Shown: one piece after another, positions 1-8,022 of the stretch
Position numbering within the stretch: the stretch's first letter is position 1
Layout of the letters: every line of letters starts with the position of its first letter
Source: JAVBNJ01 sp031551625
GTDB lineage: Bacteria > Bacteroidota > Bacteroidia > Bacteroidales > UBA932
Reading direction: 5' to 3'
Assembly: GCA_031551625.1 (NCBI GenBank)
Contig: JAVBNJ010000031.1
Coordinates: 1-19,627 of the forward strand
DNA length: 19,627 bases
Program-made: the position numbers and the translations under genes
Notes under the pieces: generated by a model
What the model saw: only the letters and a program-made list of their open reading frames with translations
What the model was told of the DNA's origin: nothing
Database searches by the model: none

Positions 1-311
1 GGGCGAGATGTCTCCACTTCACTTGCTATCGCTCGTTCCGGTCGACATGACGGCTCTCTTCTTTCCATCAAGTCAACCGTCATGTCGACCGGAGGGTTTG
101 GCGGAATTTGTGCCAAACACGAAGTGGAGACATCTCCTGCGGAACGTACTCATTTATTAATTCCATAGTTATTTAACTAAGTTTTTAGTTTTTAATGGTG
201 TAGCAGTGGGGTTGTTTTACAATCCGCGATAATCCGTCTAATCGGCGTCATCCGCGTTCTATCAACAAACAAACACAACAACCCCTTGCTACGATTTTAT
301 TTTCGCCGCCT
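1..311. repeat. Left arm of long inverted repeat (pairs with 19281-19590)
   Basis: The sequence is the reverse complement of 19281-19590 with only scattered differences; by eye there are about six mismatches in the first 150 bases. The arm is rich in internal palindromes: an outer 16-bp stem (5-20 with 121-136), an inner 16-bp stem (38-53 with 77-92), a 7-bp hairpin (96-102 with 112-118) and a separate long stem (200-216 with 277-292). Between the last two strands lie degenerate 9-11 nt units of the type AATCCGCGT (about 221-256). The arm probably continues beyond the window start. No convincing coding frame is present. It resembles palindromic dispersed repeats I recall from Bacteroidota genomes, but I could not search for it. 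Confidence 0.9.
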
Positions 312-352
312 ATCCAGTTTCCATTATTCTGTTATTCTATTACTAAATAAAG

Positions 353-501
353 AAACGTGGACTTAATTTATCATCACTTGAGGTTCTCGACTACCTTACA
401 TAACCAATAAATCAAATCCACGTTTGTCGTGATTGAATTATTCTGGTTATGTATTGAAATGGTCGAGATTTCAAGTGATAGAGTGAACCGCCAGGCGGTT
501 C
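353..501 (+). ncRNA. Candidate pseudoknotted structured RNA/DNA element, copy A
   Basis: Helix P1 pairs AAACGTGGA (353-361) with TCCACGTTT (417-425), 55 nt apart. A second long hairpin, P2/P3, pairs 373-391 with 462-479 and TACATAACCA (397-406) with TGGTTATGTA (444-453). The 3' strand of P1 lies in the loop of P2/P3, so the fold is a pseudoknot. A 17-nt terminator-like hairpin (485-501) closes the element but lacks a clear T-run. Copy B at 19085-19232 has the same order, spacing and core but different helix sequences that still pair. zupT has its own promoter downstream, so this is unlikely to be its leader. I do not recognise an RNA family, and a DNA-level role (for example a recombination or folding site) is possible. 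Transcription and strand are inferred. Confidence 0.6.
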
Positions 502-613
502 TAATACTATACATAAAAGAACATGCTGTTTGCTTCTCCGTCAGCCGACGAATCGCAATGACGTAGCAAATATAGAAACAAATTTCTAATTAAGCAAAGG
601 CAAAGTGTTAAAG

Positions 614-643
614 TTTGTTAATTTTTTAATTTCCCTATCTTTG
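614..643 (+). promoter_or_regulatory. Bacteroidota-type promoter of zupT
   Basis: A perfect -7 box TATCTTTG (636-643, consensus TAnnTTTG) follows a TTTG -33 box (614-617) with 18 nt between them. The start codon of zupT lies 35 nt downstream of the -7 box. The stretch 502-613 before it holds no gene. It contains only a diverged copy of a repeat ending TCGCAATGACG (553-563). Confidence 0.75.
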
Positions 644-678
644 TGTAAACAAAATGGTAATTGTTTAGTTATTGAACT

Positions 679-1473
679 ATGGAGCGGGAAACAATATTCA
701 TAGCTTTTTTATTTACGGTGATTGCGGGCCTTTCGACCGGCATCGGGAGTGCTATTGCGCTGCTTGCCAAGCGTACGAACCAAAAGTTCCTGTGTTTTTC
801 GTTGGGGCTTTCGGCGGGAGTGATGGTATATGTATCGTTCATGGAAATGATGCCCGAAGCAAAAGCCGAGTTGGCATCCGTGTTCGGTAATAAGTGGGGG
901 CTACTCTACATGCTCATTGCGTTCTTCGGCGGTATGGGGTTCATTACATTGATAGATTTTTTAGTTCCCGAAGCCGAAAACCCGCATGAAATGCACGGAG
1001 TGGAAGAAATGAATAATAAAGGTTCGCTGCAACGGGTGGGCATGGTTGTAGCGCTTTCGTTGGCTATACATAACTTTCCCGAAGGCATTGCTACGTTCAC
1101 CTCCGCGCTCTCCGGCTTGGAAATAGCAATTCCTATTACCATTGCTATTGCCATACACAACATTCCGGAAGGGATTGCCGTGGCCATTCCCATTTACCAT
1201 GCTACCGGAAACCGCCGCAAAGCTTTCTGGTATTCTTTTCTATCGGGCTTAGCCGAACCGGTAGGAGCTTTAATTGCTTACCTTTTCCTGATACAGCACT
1301 GGACACCGGCTATTAACGGCATTGTACTGGCGGCTGTGTCGGGTATTATGGTTTTTATTTCGCTGGACGAGTTACTTCCTTCTGCCGAAAAGTACGGAAA
1401 ACATCATATTTCCATTGCCGGCGTAGTGACCGGCATGGCAATAATGGGCTTCAGCTTGTTTTTGTTTATTTAA
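679..1473 (+). CDS. zupT: ZIP-family metal transporter ZupT
   Basis: A 264-residue inner-membrane protein of the ZIP family, which imports divalent metals, mainly zinc and often iron or manganese. The two metal-site motifs of the family are present: HNFPEG at residues 131-136 (TM4) and HNIPEG at 160-165 (TM5), followed by SGLAEP at 189-194. About eight hydrophobic segments can be seen, and length fits bacterial ZupT. A short loop with HEMHG (103-107) lies before TM4, matching the histidine-bearing loop of ZIP proteins. The ATG at 679 follows a good promoter and leaves a short leader. The gene stands alone, convergent with the activase gene, and a palindromic repeat lies between them. I see no Zur or Fur operator with confidence. 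Exact metal preference is not readable from sequence. Confidence 0.93.
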   Translation: MERETIFIAFLFTVIAGLSTGIGSAIALLAKRTNQKFLCFSLGLSAGVMVYVSFMEMMPEAKAELASVFGNKWGLLYMLIAFFGGMGFITLIDFLVPEAENPHEMHGVEEMNNKGSLQRVGMVVALSLAIHNFPEGIATFTSALSGLEIAIPITIAIAIHNIPEGIAVAIPIYHATGNRRKAFWYSFLSGLAEPVGALIAYLFLIQHWTPAINGIVLAAVSGIMVFISLDELLPSAEKYGKHHISIAGVVTGMAIMGFSLFLFI

Positions 1474-1488
1474 ATCGCAAAGATTTCC

Positions 1489-1645
1489 TTATCCACGAAT
1501 TACATTAATTACACAAATTTTTAGAACAACATAAAGAATCAAAATAAAAATTTTACGAATTTATTTGCAAAGCAAATTATAATTCGTGAAATTTCTGTTT
1601 TGTGTCTTAATGCGTATCTTTATTCGTGTAATTCGTGGATAAAAA
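1489..1645. repeat. Palindromic dispersed repeat between convergent genes (copy 1)
   Basis: The termini are a perfect 15-bp inverted repeat, TTATCCACGAATTAC (1489-1503) and its complement (1628-1642). Inside, 1583-1635 closely matches 17090-17143 in the same orientation, sharing the pattern TTCGTG, AATGCG and ATTCGTGTAATT. It fills the gap between zupT and the activase gene and ends directly at the activase stop codon. It may serve as a bidirectional terminator, but it lacks typical T-runs next to a GC stem. Confidence 0.8.
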
Positions 1646-4600
1646 CTATTTCGCAGCCGCCTGGTCTTTTGCATTTTTTATCATAAAATGCAGGCGGTTG
1701 AGGATGTTGGCTTCCGAAGTGTCGGCATCAAAATCGAGGAAGAGCATTTGCATTTGCGGATACACTTCACGTACCCGCTTTTCAATACCTTTCGAGATAA
1801 TGTGGTTGGCAATGCAGCCGAATGGCTGCAAGCTCAACGCATTGTAAATACCATGCTCGGCAAATGCCGCCAGTTCGGCCGGAATCAGCCAGCCTTCGCC
1901 GAACTGCGCCGAGAGGTTGATGATTTTCGAAGCCTTTTCGGCATCATCATATAAGTCGCTGAACGGGCGATAGTAGCGGAATTTCGAAGCATGCTTATCA
2001 AAATTCTTGGCATAGTGGTATACCAGCCGGTAAATAACATCGTTTACGAACAGCGGCATTGAATTCCGTTTAATGTTGGCGTGATGGTTGTGGCGCATGT
2101 TCACAAATGCCGAAATAAAGAAATTGTAAAGCGACGGCGCAACCACTTCCACTCCCTGGTCGGCCAGCCAACTCAACACATTTTTGTGGCTGAACGAATT
2201 GTATTTTACATAAATTTCACCCACCACACCGATAATAGGTACATGGTCGTTGGGCGTTATAATCGTATTAAATTCTTCCGCAGCCTGTTCTGTCAGGTTA
2301 TATAATTCTTTCCGGTTGCGGCTTTCTATCACAGGTTTTGCAAGGTCGAGATATTTCTGGCGTAAGCGGGCAGCCGCTCCTTTTTCCTTTTCGCGCACCA
2401 ATGCCGCATAGTAGAATTTTGTCAGGCAATCGGCATAGAGCAACGCAAATAGCGTGGTCATTATTCCCTTAGTGAGCTTCAGTTCAAAGCCCGGCTGATC
2501 GTTGAATACATCATTTCCAAAGGCTACCGATACTACCGGAATATCGCCGAAGCCTGCGGTTTGCATGGCTTTTTTAATAGAAGCAATATAGTTGGTGGCA
2601 CGGCATTGCCCTCCGGTTTGCGTAATGGCTACGGCTATTTCGTCGCGGTGGTATTTGCCCGATTTCAGGGCTTTTACAATATCGCCGACTACCAGAATCG
2701 CGGGGTAGCACACTTCGTTATTCACGTAGCGCAATCCCTGCTCCACCGATTGCGAATCGCTGGGTGGCAGTATTTCCAACTCCACTCCCATGTTGCGGAA
2801 CAACTCAGGCAATAATTCCGAATAGCCTTCGGCAAAGTACGGCGCAATAATTTTGCGGTGACGGTCTTCTTTCGTAAATGTCGGTGTTTTGTAAAACGGC
2901 ATTTCGTTCCGCTTGGCGTTGCCGAATTTCAAACTCTCGACCATTGAGCGAATGCGCAAGCGCAAGGAGCCGATGTTATTTACATCGTCAATCTTCAATA
3001 ATGTCAGATTCTTTCCTTTGCGTTTCAGGATATCATTCACTTCATCGACAATAAACGCATCGGGGCCGCAGCCGAACGATGTGAGTTGCACGTAATGAAT
3101 GTTGTCATTGGAACGGGCAATATGTTGCGCGGCTTTAAAAATACGGTTCGGGTAGGCCCACTGGCTCACCGACTGTATTTCGCTAGCATCCGTACTTTTT
3201 TGCAGGCGTGTGATATCTTCGGTAATCACATCGACTCCCATTTTGGTAATGTATTCCGATACTTTGTGTTGGATAAGCGGGTCGGCATGATACGGGCGGC
3301 CTGCAAGCAACACAACCATGCGGTTTTCTTCTTTGGCTTTGGCGGCAATTTGTGCGGCACGTTCCGATAATTTTTTGAAATGAGCTTGCTGCGCTTGCTG
3401 TGCAAGGGAAAACGCCGCTTTAATTTTCGACTCGGACACGCCGAGTGATTGTAAATATTTCTTAATGGCTTTGAACAGCAGTTTTTCGTCGTTGAATACA
3501 ATTGTCGGTGCATCGAGCGGTACGCCATATTTTTCAGCCGTGTTGATACCCGCTTTAATAACGTCGGAATAGCCCGTTACTACCGGGCAATTGTAGCTGT
3601 TGGCCGTATGCGAGTCTTCCTTTTGTTCGAAGACTACATACGGGAATAATATCCTGTCGACTTTTTGGTGAATTAAATTCAAGATATGCCCGTGCATCAA
3701 CTTTGCAGGAAAACAAATATTGTCGGACATCACAGAGTTTAGTCCTTTTTCGTACATCACGTATGTGGATGGGCCGGACAACACGGGTTGTATGCCGCAT
3801 TCCTTGAGCAGGGTATGCCAAAACGGATAGTTCTCGAACATGTTCAATCCGCGTGGTAATCCCACTCGCATGGTGTAAGCGCCGTCGGGCAAAGCTTCGC
3901 GGTCGAACAGGTAACTAATTTTTTCGTTGTAAAGATTTGCCCCTTCTGTGCTTTCTTCTACTTTATTGGAAAATATTTTTTCACATTTGTTGCCCGAATA
4001 GTAGTTATTGCCATTCGAGAATTTAAATTTCTTGACGAAACAATTATTTTCGCAACCTTTACACTGTACCGTATCAGTGGCAAACGATTCCATCGTGAGC
4101 AATTGTTCGAGCGGGACAGATTTTGCGTTGGCCGCGTGCTGGCGAGCATACAGCGCCGACCCATAGGCACCCATCAATTCCGGAATATCGGAGAACGATA
4201 CATCGGCGCCCGTCAACACTTCGAGGGCACGGACAATAGATAAGTTGCGGAATGTGCCGCCCTGCACCACAATATGTTCGCCGAGGTCGGCCACATCTTT
4301 TAATTTTAAAACTTTGTATAAACAGTTTTTGATAACCGAATACGAAAGTCCTGCGGCGATATCGGCAATCTCGGCGTTCTCTTTGAGCGCCTGTTTCACT
4401 TTCGAATTCATGAACACCGTACAGCGCGTACCGAGGTCGCACGGATTTTCGGAACGGCACGCCATGTGCGCAAATTCAGCTACCGGCAGGTTCAGCATAT
4501 TGGCGAATCCTTCGATAAACGAACCGCAGCCCGACGAGCAGGCCTCGTTGATTTCCCGCCGGCGAATCGTCCCATTGTCAATAAATACCGCTTTCATATC

Positions 4601-5908
4601 CTGTCCGCCAATATCAAGGATAAACGACACTTCGGGCGAAATTTTCCGTGCCGCCAAGTAGTGTGCAATGGTTTCGACCATTCCGAAATCTAAGTTGAAA
4701 GCGGCTTTTATCAGGTTCTCGCCATAGCCGGTTACGGCGCTGGCGGCAATTGTAATTTTTTTATTATGTTGTTCGGCGGCATAACGGAAAGCTTCCAACC
4801 CATTAACTACCGCTTGCAGCGAGTTGCCCTGATTGCGGGCATAGTAGTCGAACAACACACGCTCTTTACGGTCGGTAACTACAATTTTAGTGGTTGTGGA
4901 GCCCGAATCAATACCCAGGTAACACGGCCCGTCAAGTTCTTCCCACGTCACACGATCGACAAAGTGGTTGCATTTTTTTTTGCGCCAGTTTTCGAAATCC
5001 GATTGGTCTTCGAATAATTTCGGCAAGCGGTTTTCGAGCGCCGACTGGTCGGACAGGTCTATATGTTTGGCGTTACGCAGCAGCTCTTTCAGGCGAATGG
5101 TTTTGTTGCCCTTTCGCGGTGTTACGGCACAGCCCCACGCCGGCACAATGTGCGCATGTGTATCGAAAATACATGCTGACGGTTTCAGCGAAAGTGCTTT
5201 TATAAATGCACGGCGTAGCGCAGGGATAAAGGCCAACGGGCCACCGCAGAAAAACACAGGCGGTTCTACATCGTAGCCACGCGAAAGCGCCGACACGGTT
5301 TGCATGGCCACCGCATGAAAAATTGAGGCGGCAATATCGGGCTTACTTACATTGCGGCTCACCAGATTTTGCACATCGGTTTTAGAGAACACGCCGCAGC
5401 GCGAGGCTATCGGATAGGTCTTTTCAGCTTGCTCGGCCAGGTCGCTCAGTTCGTTGACCGGCACGCCCAGCAGGCTTGCCATTTGATCAATGAAAGCCCC
5501 CGTACCGCCGGCGCAACTCCCATTCATACGGATATCGGGCGCTTGTTGCGGGCGAAAGAATATCATTTTAGCATCTTCCCCACCGATGTCAATAAATGTT
5601 TTAACTTCCGGGAAACGTTGCTCGATAAGCGTTACGGCTGCTACCACTTCCTGTATAAACACAATATCGAAACGATTGGCTATACCCATTCCCACGGAAC
5701 CGGTAATAGCAATATCGAGCATACAATCGCCAATGCGCCGGAATGCAGCCAGAAATGCACGTACAATGGCCGTTCCCATATCGGCATTATGCCGGCGATA
5801 ATCGGAGAACAACACAATGCCCGATTCATCGACAATTACGAGCTTCACCGTGGTAGAGCCCACGTCCATGCCGGCTTTGTAGGTTGGAATATTTTTTTCT
5901 GTAATCAC
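1646..5908 (-). CDS. Giant 2-hydroxyacyl-CoA dehydratase activase (double BadF/BcrA ATPase)
   Basis: A roughly 1420-residue protein of the activase family that uses ATP to pass an electron to 2-hydroxyacyl-CoA dehydratases in amino-acid fermentation. Two ASKHA-type ATPase domains are visible (about 10-270 and 329-590, numbered from the GTG), each starting with a phosphate loop of the type DVGSTTVK or DSGSTTTK. Candidate [4Fe-4S] ligands occur in both: C132 and C171, then C457 and C496. A CxxCxxxC motif follows (C616, C619, C623). Next comes a DUF2229-like region from about 682 (VGLPRG), and the C-terminal part resembles the dehydratase D component. Such long fusions are common in Bacteroidota and Firmicutes; their true partner is largely unknown. 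The frame can open at a TTG at 5923, but that codon lies only 5 nt from a -7 box, so I prefer the GTG at 5908; an ATG at 5869 is also possible. Confidence 0.85.
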   Translation of the reverse strand: MITEKNIPTYKAGMDVGSTTVKLVIVDESGIVLFSDYRRHNADMGTAIVRAFLAAFRRIGDCMLDIAITGSVGMGIANRFDIVFIQEVVAAVTLIEQRFPEVKTFIDIGGEDAKMIFFRPQQAPDIRMNGSCAGGTGAFIDQMASLLGVPVNELSDLAEQAEKTYPIASRCGVFSKTDVQNLVSRNVSKPDIAASIFHAVAMQTVSALSRGYDVEPPVFFCGGPLAFIPALRRAFIKALSLKPSACIFDTHAHIVPAWGCAVTPRKGNKTIRLKELLRNAKHIDLSDQSALENRLPKLFEDQSDFENWRKKKCNHFVDRVTWEELDGPCYLGIDSGSTTTKIVVTDRKERVLFDYYARNQGNSLQAVVNGLEAFRYAAEQHNKKITIAASAVTGYGENLIKAAFNLDFGMVETIAHYLAARKISPEVSFILDIGGQDMKAVFIDNGTIRRREINEACSSGCGSFIEGFANMLNLPVAEFAHMACRSENPCDLGTRCTVFMNSKVKQALKENAEIADIAAGLSYSVIKNCLYKVLKLKDVADLGEHIVVQGGTFRNLSIVRALEVLTGADVSFSDIPELMGAYGSALYARQHAANAKSVPLEQLLTMESFATDTVQCKGCENNCFVKKFKFSNGNNYYSGNKCEKIFSNKVEESTEGANLYNEKISYLFDREALPDGAYTMRVGLPRGLNMFENYPFWHTLLKECGIQPVLSGPSTYVMYEKGLNSVMSDNICFPAKLMHGHILNLIHQKVDRILFPYVVFEQKEDSHTANSYNCPVVTGYSDVIKAGINTAEKYGVPLDAPTIVFNDEKLLFKAIKKYLQSLGVSESKIKAAFSLAQQAQQAHFKKLSERAAQIAAKAKEENRMVVLLAGRPYHADPLIQHKVSEYITKMGVDVITEDITRLQKSTDASEIQSVSQWAYPNRIFKAAQHIARSNDNIHYVQLTSFGCGPDAFIVDEVNDILKRKGKNLTLLKIDDVNNIGSLRLRIRSMVESLKFGNAKRNEMPFYKTPTFTKEDRHRKIIAPYFAEGYSELLPELFRNMGVELEILPPSDSQSVEQGLRYVNNEVCYPAILVVGDIVKALKSGKYHRDEIAVAITQTGGQCRATNYIASIKKAMQTAGFGDIPVVSVAFGNDVFNDQPGFELKLTKGIMTTLFALLYADCLTKFYYAALVREKEKGAAARLRQKYLDLAKPVIESRNRKELYNLTEQAAEEFNTIITPNDHVPIIGVVGEIYVKYNSFSHKNVLSWLADQGVEVVAPSLYNFFISAFVNMRHNHHANIKRNSMPLFVNDVIYRLVYHYAKNFDKHASKFRYYRPFSDLYDDAEKASKIINLSAQFGEGWLIPAELAAFAEHGIYNALSLQPFGCIANHIISKGIEKRVREVYPQMQMLFLDFDADTSEANILNRLHFMIKNAKDQAAAK

Positions 5909-5928
5909 TCTTGATGTATTCAAACCTA

Positions 5929-5936
5929 CAAATGTA
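5929..5936 (-). promoter_or_regulatory. Putative -7 box for the activase gene
   Basis: TACATTTG on the minus strand matches TAnnTTTG and lies in the 45-60 nt gap after dnaG. No clean TTTG -33 box is seen. Expected transcription would begin near 5922, which argues against the TTG at 5923 as the start codon. Confidence 0.45.
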
Positions 5937-5968
5937 CAAAAAACTTAGAGGAAAGTAAAGTTTAATTT

Positions 5969-7918
5969 TTAAAATGTCAGTCGCTTCAACTCCAGCGCAA
6001 ATTTCTTGCTTACATCTTGCAGGATTACAAAGCGCTCCATCAGTGTTTTCAACTGTTCGATATTGCTGGCTTCCTGTGCTTGCTTGAGCTGCCCTGCAAT
6101 TTCGTCGGAGGCAATTTTGGTGATGCGCGATTTGTAGACTAGAATAGCTTTAGGGATTACACGCGGCAAGCGCGCTTCTTCGGGCTCAAGTGAGTCGGTG
6201 AAATGCTGCACAGTGAGCGGCGGCAAATCCGAAAGAATATTGATAGCCATGTCCGAAATGCCGCGGTCGGAGTGGTTGATGAAATGTTTAACACGTGTTT
6301 CATTGTCGCCATCGGTGAGGCTGCTGTATTCTTCGAACAGCTTGCGGTAGTGCAGGTTTTTCAATTCCAGTTCGTCGTTGAGCAATTCGGCCATGATGTA
6401 TTCCGCTACCGAAATATTGCGTACCTCGTAATCCTGCTTGATAGTGTATAATGTTTTGGTGCCGTATTTGAGCAAATAGTATACAATTTCTTCTTCGGTT
6501 TTTTCAAAGTATTGGTTGACGTCAACAAAATCGGGAAGCGGCGCAGTGGTTGGCACCACATCAATTGTCTCACCGGTTTGCGGCGGTTGTTGCTTGCGGC
6601 CTTCGTACAATTTCTCGCGACGGAGCTTTGCTACTTCGGTTAGTAACACATCTTCGCCAATGTCCATCAACCGGCTGCACTCTTTCGCATATACGGTACG
6701 CGTAATGGCATCGGGGATGGCACCGATACTGCGCACTACATCTTTAATCAATTCAGCACGCTTGAGAGGATCGCTCTTAGCCTCTTCGGATAGCAGTTTC
6801 GTCTTGAACGAAATAAAATCTTTTTCGTTATTTTTTAAGAACGCTTCAAACTCGGCCGCATTGTGTTTACGGGCAAAAGAGTCGGGGTCATCGCCATCGG
6901 GGAAAAGCGCCACTTTTACATTAAGGCCTTCTTCCAGCAGCATATCAATACCACGTAGCGAGGCTTTAATACCGGCCGCATCGCCATCATAAAGTACCGT
7001 TACATTGGGCGTGAAGCGTTTTATTAACCGTATTTGTTCCGTTGTCAAGGATGTGCCACTTGATGCCACCACGTTCTCTACACCGGCCTGGTGCATGGAG
7101 ATTACGTCGGTATAGCCTTCGACCAGATAACATTTCTGAACTCGTGTAATAGCCAGCTTCGCTTGGAAAATACCATAAAGCACATTGCTTTTATGGTAAA
7201 TCTTGCTTTCGGGCGAATTAAAATATTTGGCCACCGTTTTATCCTGCTTCAATGTGCGTCCGCCAAAGGCAATAACACGGCCGCTAAGCGAATGAATAGG
7301 AAACATTACACGGCCGGAAAAACGATCGAAAATATCGTCTCGCCCTTCTTTCTCAATAGACAAGCCGGTAGCTACCAGAAATTCTTTTTTGTAACCGTCC
7401 TTCAATGCACGGTTACTAAAGGCATGGCGGTCGTCGAGCGAATAGCCGAGTTGAAACTTACGAATCGTTTTATCCGTAAAGCCACGTTCCCGGAAATAAC
7501 TTAACCCAATGGCTTTTCCCTCATTGCTTGTCCATAACTGTTCGCTGAACACATCTTGCGCATACGACGAGAGCACCATCATGCTTTCGCGATTGTTGTT
7601 GACGGTTTGCTCTTCGGGTGTTAACTCGCGCTCGCGTACTTCAATGTTATACTTCTTTGCCAGATATTTCAGGGCTTCGACGTAAGTCATGCTTTCGTGA
7701 TCCATCACAAAATTCACCACATTCCCGGCCTTGCTGCAACCGAAACATTTGTAAATCCCCTTGGCCGGCGACACGCTGAACGATGGCGTCTTCTCTCCGT
7801 GGAACGGACAGCACGCCCAATAGTTCACCCCTTTTTTCTTGAGTGTAATAAAATCGCCAATCACCTCGACAATGTCGGCAGCGTTTAGAATATTTGTAAC
7901 TGTTGCTCTATCAATCAT
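5969..7918 (-). CDS. dnaG: DNA primase DnaG
   Basis: A 649-residue primase that makes RNA primers for the replication fork. The N-terminal CHC2 zinc finger shows C37, H40, C58 and C61. The catalytic core follows, with the motif RFSGRVMFPI near 199-208. The TOPRIM metal sites are E267 (LVEGYTD), D311/D313 (DGDAAG) and the DGDDPD stretch at 341-346. The C-terminal part from about 450 is poorly conserved and should bind the DnaB helicase. Length fits Bacteroidota DnaG. The ATG at 7918 opens the usual start just before the zinc finger. It lies between the nucleotidyltransferase and activase genes on the same strand, but not in the classic rpsU-dnaG-rpoD arrangement. A repeat-filled gap lies upstream and I find no clear promoter there. 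Confidence 0.97.
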   Translation of the reverse strand: MIDRATVTNILNAADIVEVIGDFITLKKKGVNYWACCPFHGEKTPSFSVSPAKGIYKCFGCSKAGNVVNFVMDHESMTYVEALKYLAKKYNIEVRERELTPEEQTVNNNRESMMVLSSYAQDVFSEQLWTSNEGKAIGLSYFRERGFTDKTIRKFQLGYSLDDRHAFSNRALKDGYKKEFLVATGLSIEKEGRDDIFDRFSGRVMFPIHSLSGRVIAFGGRTLKQDKTVAKYFNSPESKIYHKSNVLYGIFQAKLAITRVQKCYLVEGYTDVISMHQAGVENVVASSGTSLTTEQIRLIKRFTPNVTVLYDGDAAGIKASLRGIDMLLEEGLNVKVALFPDGDDPDSFARKHNAAEFEAFLKNNEKDFISFKTKLLSEEAKSDPLKRAELIKDVVRSIGAIPDAITRTVYAKECSRLMDIGEDVLLTEVAKLRREKLYEGRKQQPPQTGETIDVVPTTAPLPDFVDVNQYFEKTEEEIVYYLLKYGTKTLYTIKQDYEVRNISVAEYIMAELLNDELELKNLHYRKLFEEYSSLTDGDNETRVKHFINHSDRGISDMAINILSDLPPLTVQHFTDSLEPEEARLPRVIPKAILVYKSRITKIASDEIAGQLKQAQEASNIEQLKTLMERFVILQDVSKKFALELKRLTF

Positions 7919-7919
7919 A

Positions 7920-8022
7920 AGAATTAGGAATTAGGAATTTAAAATTAGGAATTATAGATTGCTTCGTTCCTCGCAATGACGCGCTTGGCACCAATTCCTA
8001 ATTCGTAATTCCTCATTCTTAA
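7920..8022. repeat. Dispersed-repeat cluster upstream of dnaG
   Basis: The whole gap between the nucleotidyltransferase and dnaG is repeat sequence. AATTAGGAATT-type units at 7921-7953 are mirrored as AATTCCTAATT-type units at 7992-8026, forming a large imperfect palindrome whose right end overlaps the nucleotidyltransferase stop. In its centre (7956-7981) lies a 26-nt unit that matches, in opposite orientation, 15878-15903 inside the PHP gene at 25 of 26 positions. Confidence 0.8.

Noticed and set aside
221..256. Short CRISPR-like array of AATCCGCGT units
   Set aside because: Units are only 9-11 nt, degenerate and contiguous, with no spacers and no cas genes.
353..425. Invertible promoter between AAACGTGGA and TCCACGTTT
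   Set aside because: The 55-nt interval carries no TAnnTTTG box in either direction and no invertase gene is nearby. The covariation of the other helices favours a folded element. The idea cannot be fully excluded.
353..501. Riboswitch or leader of zupT
   Set aside because: zupT has its own promoter at 614-643, downstream of the element, and the second copy lies before an unrelated gene.
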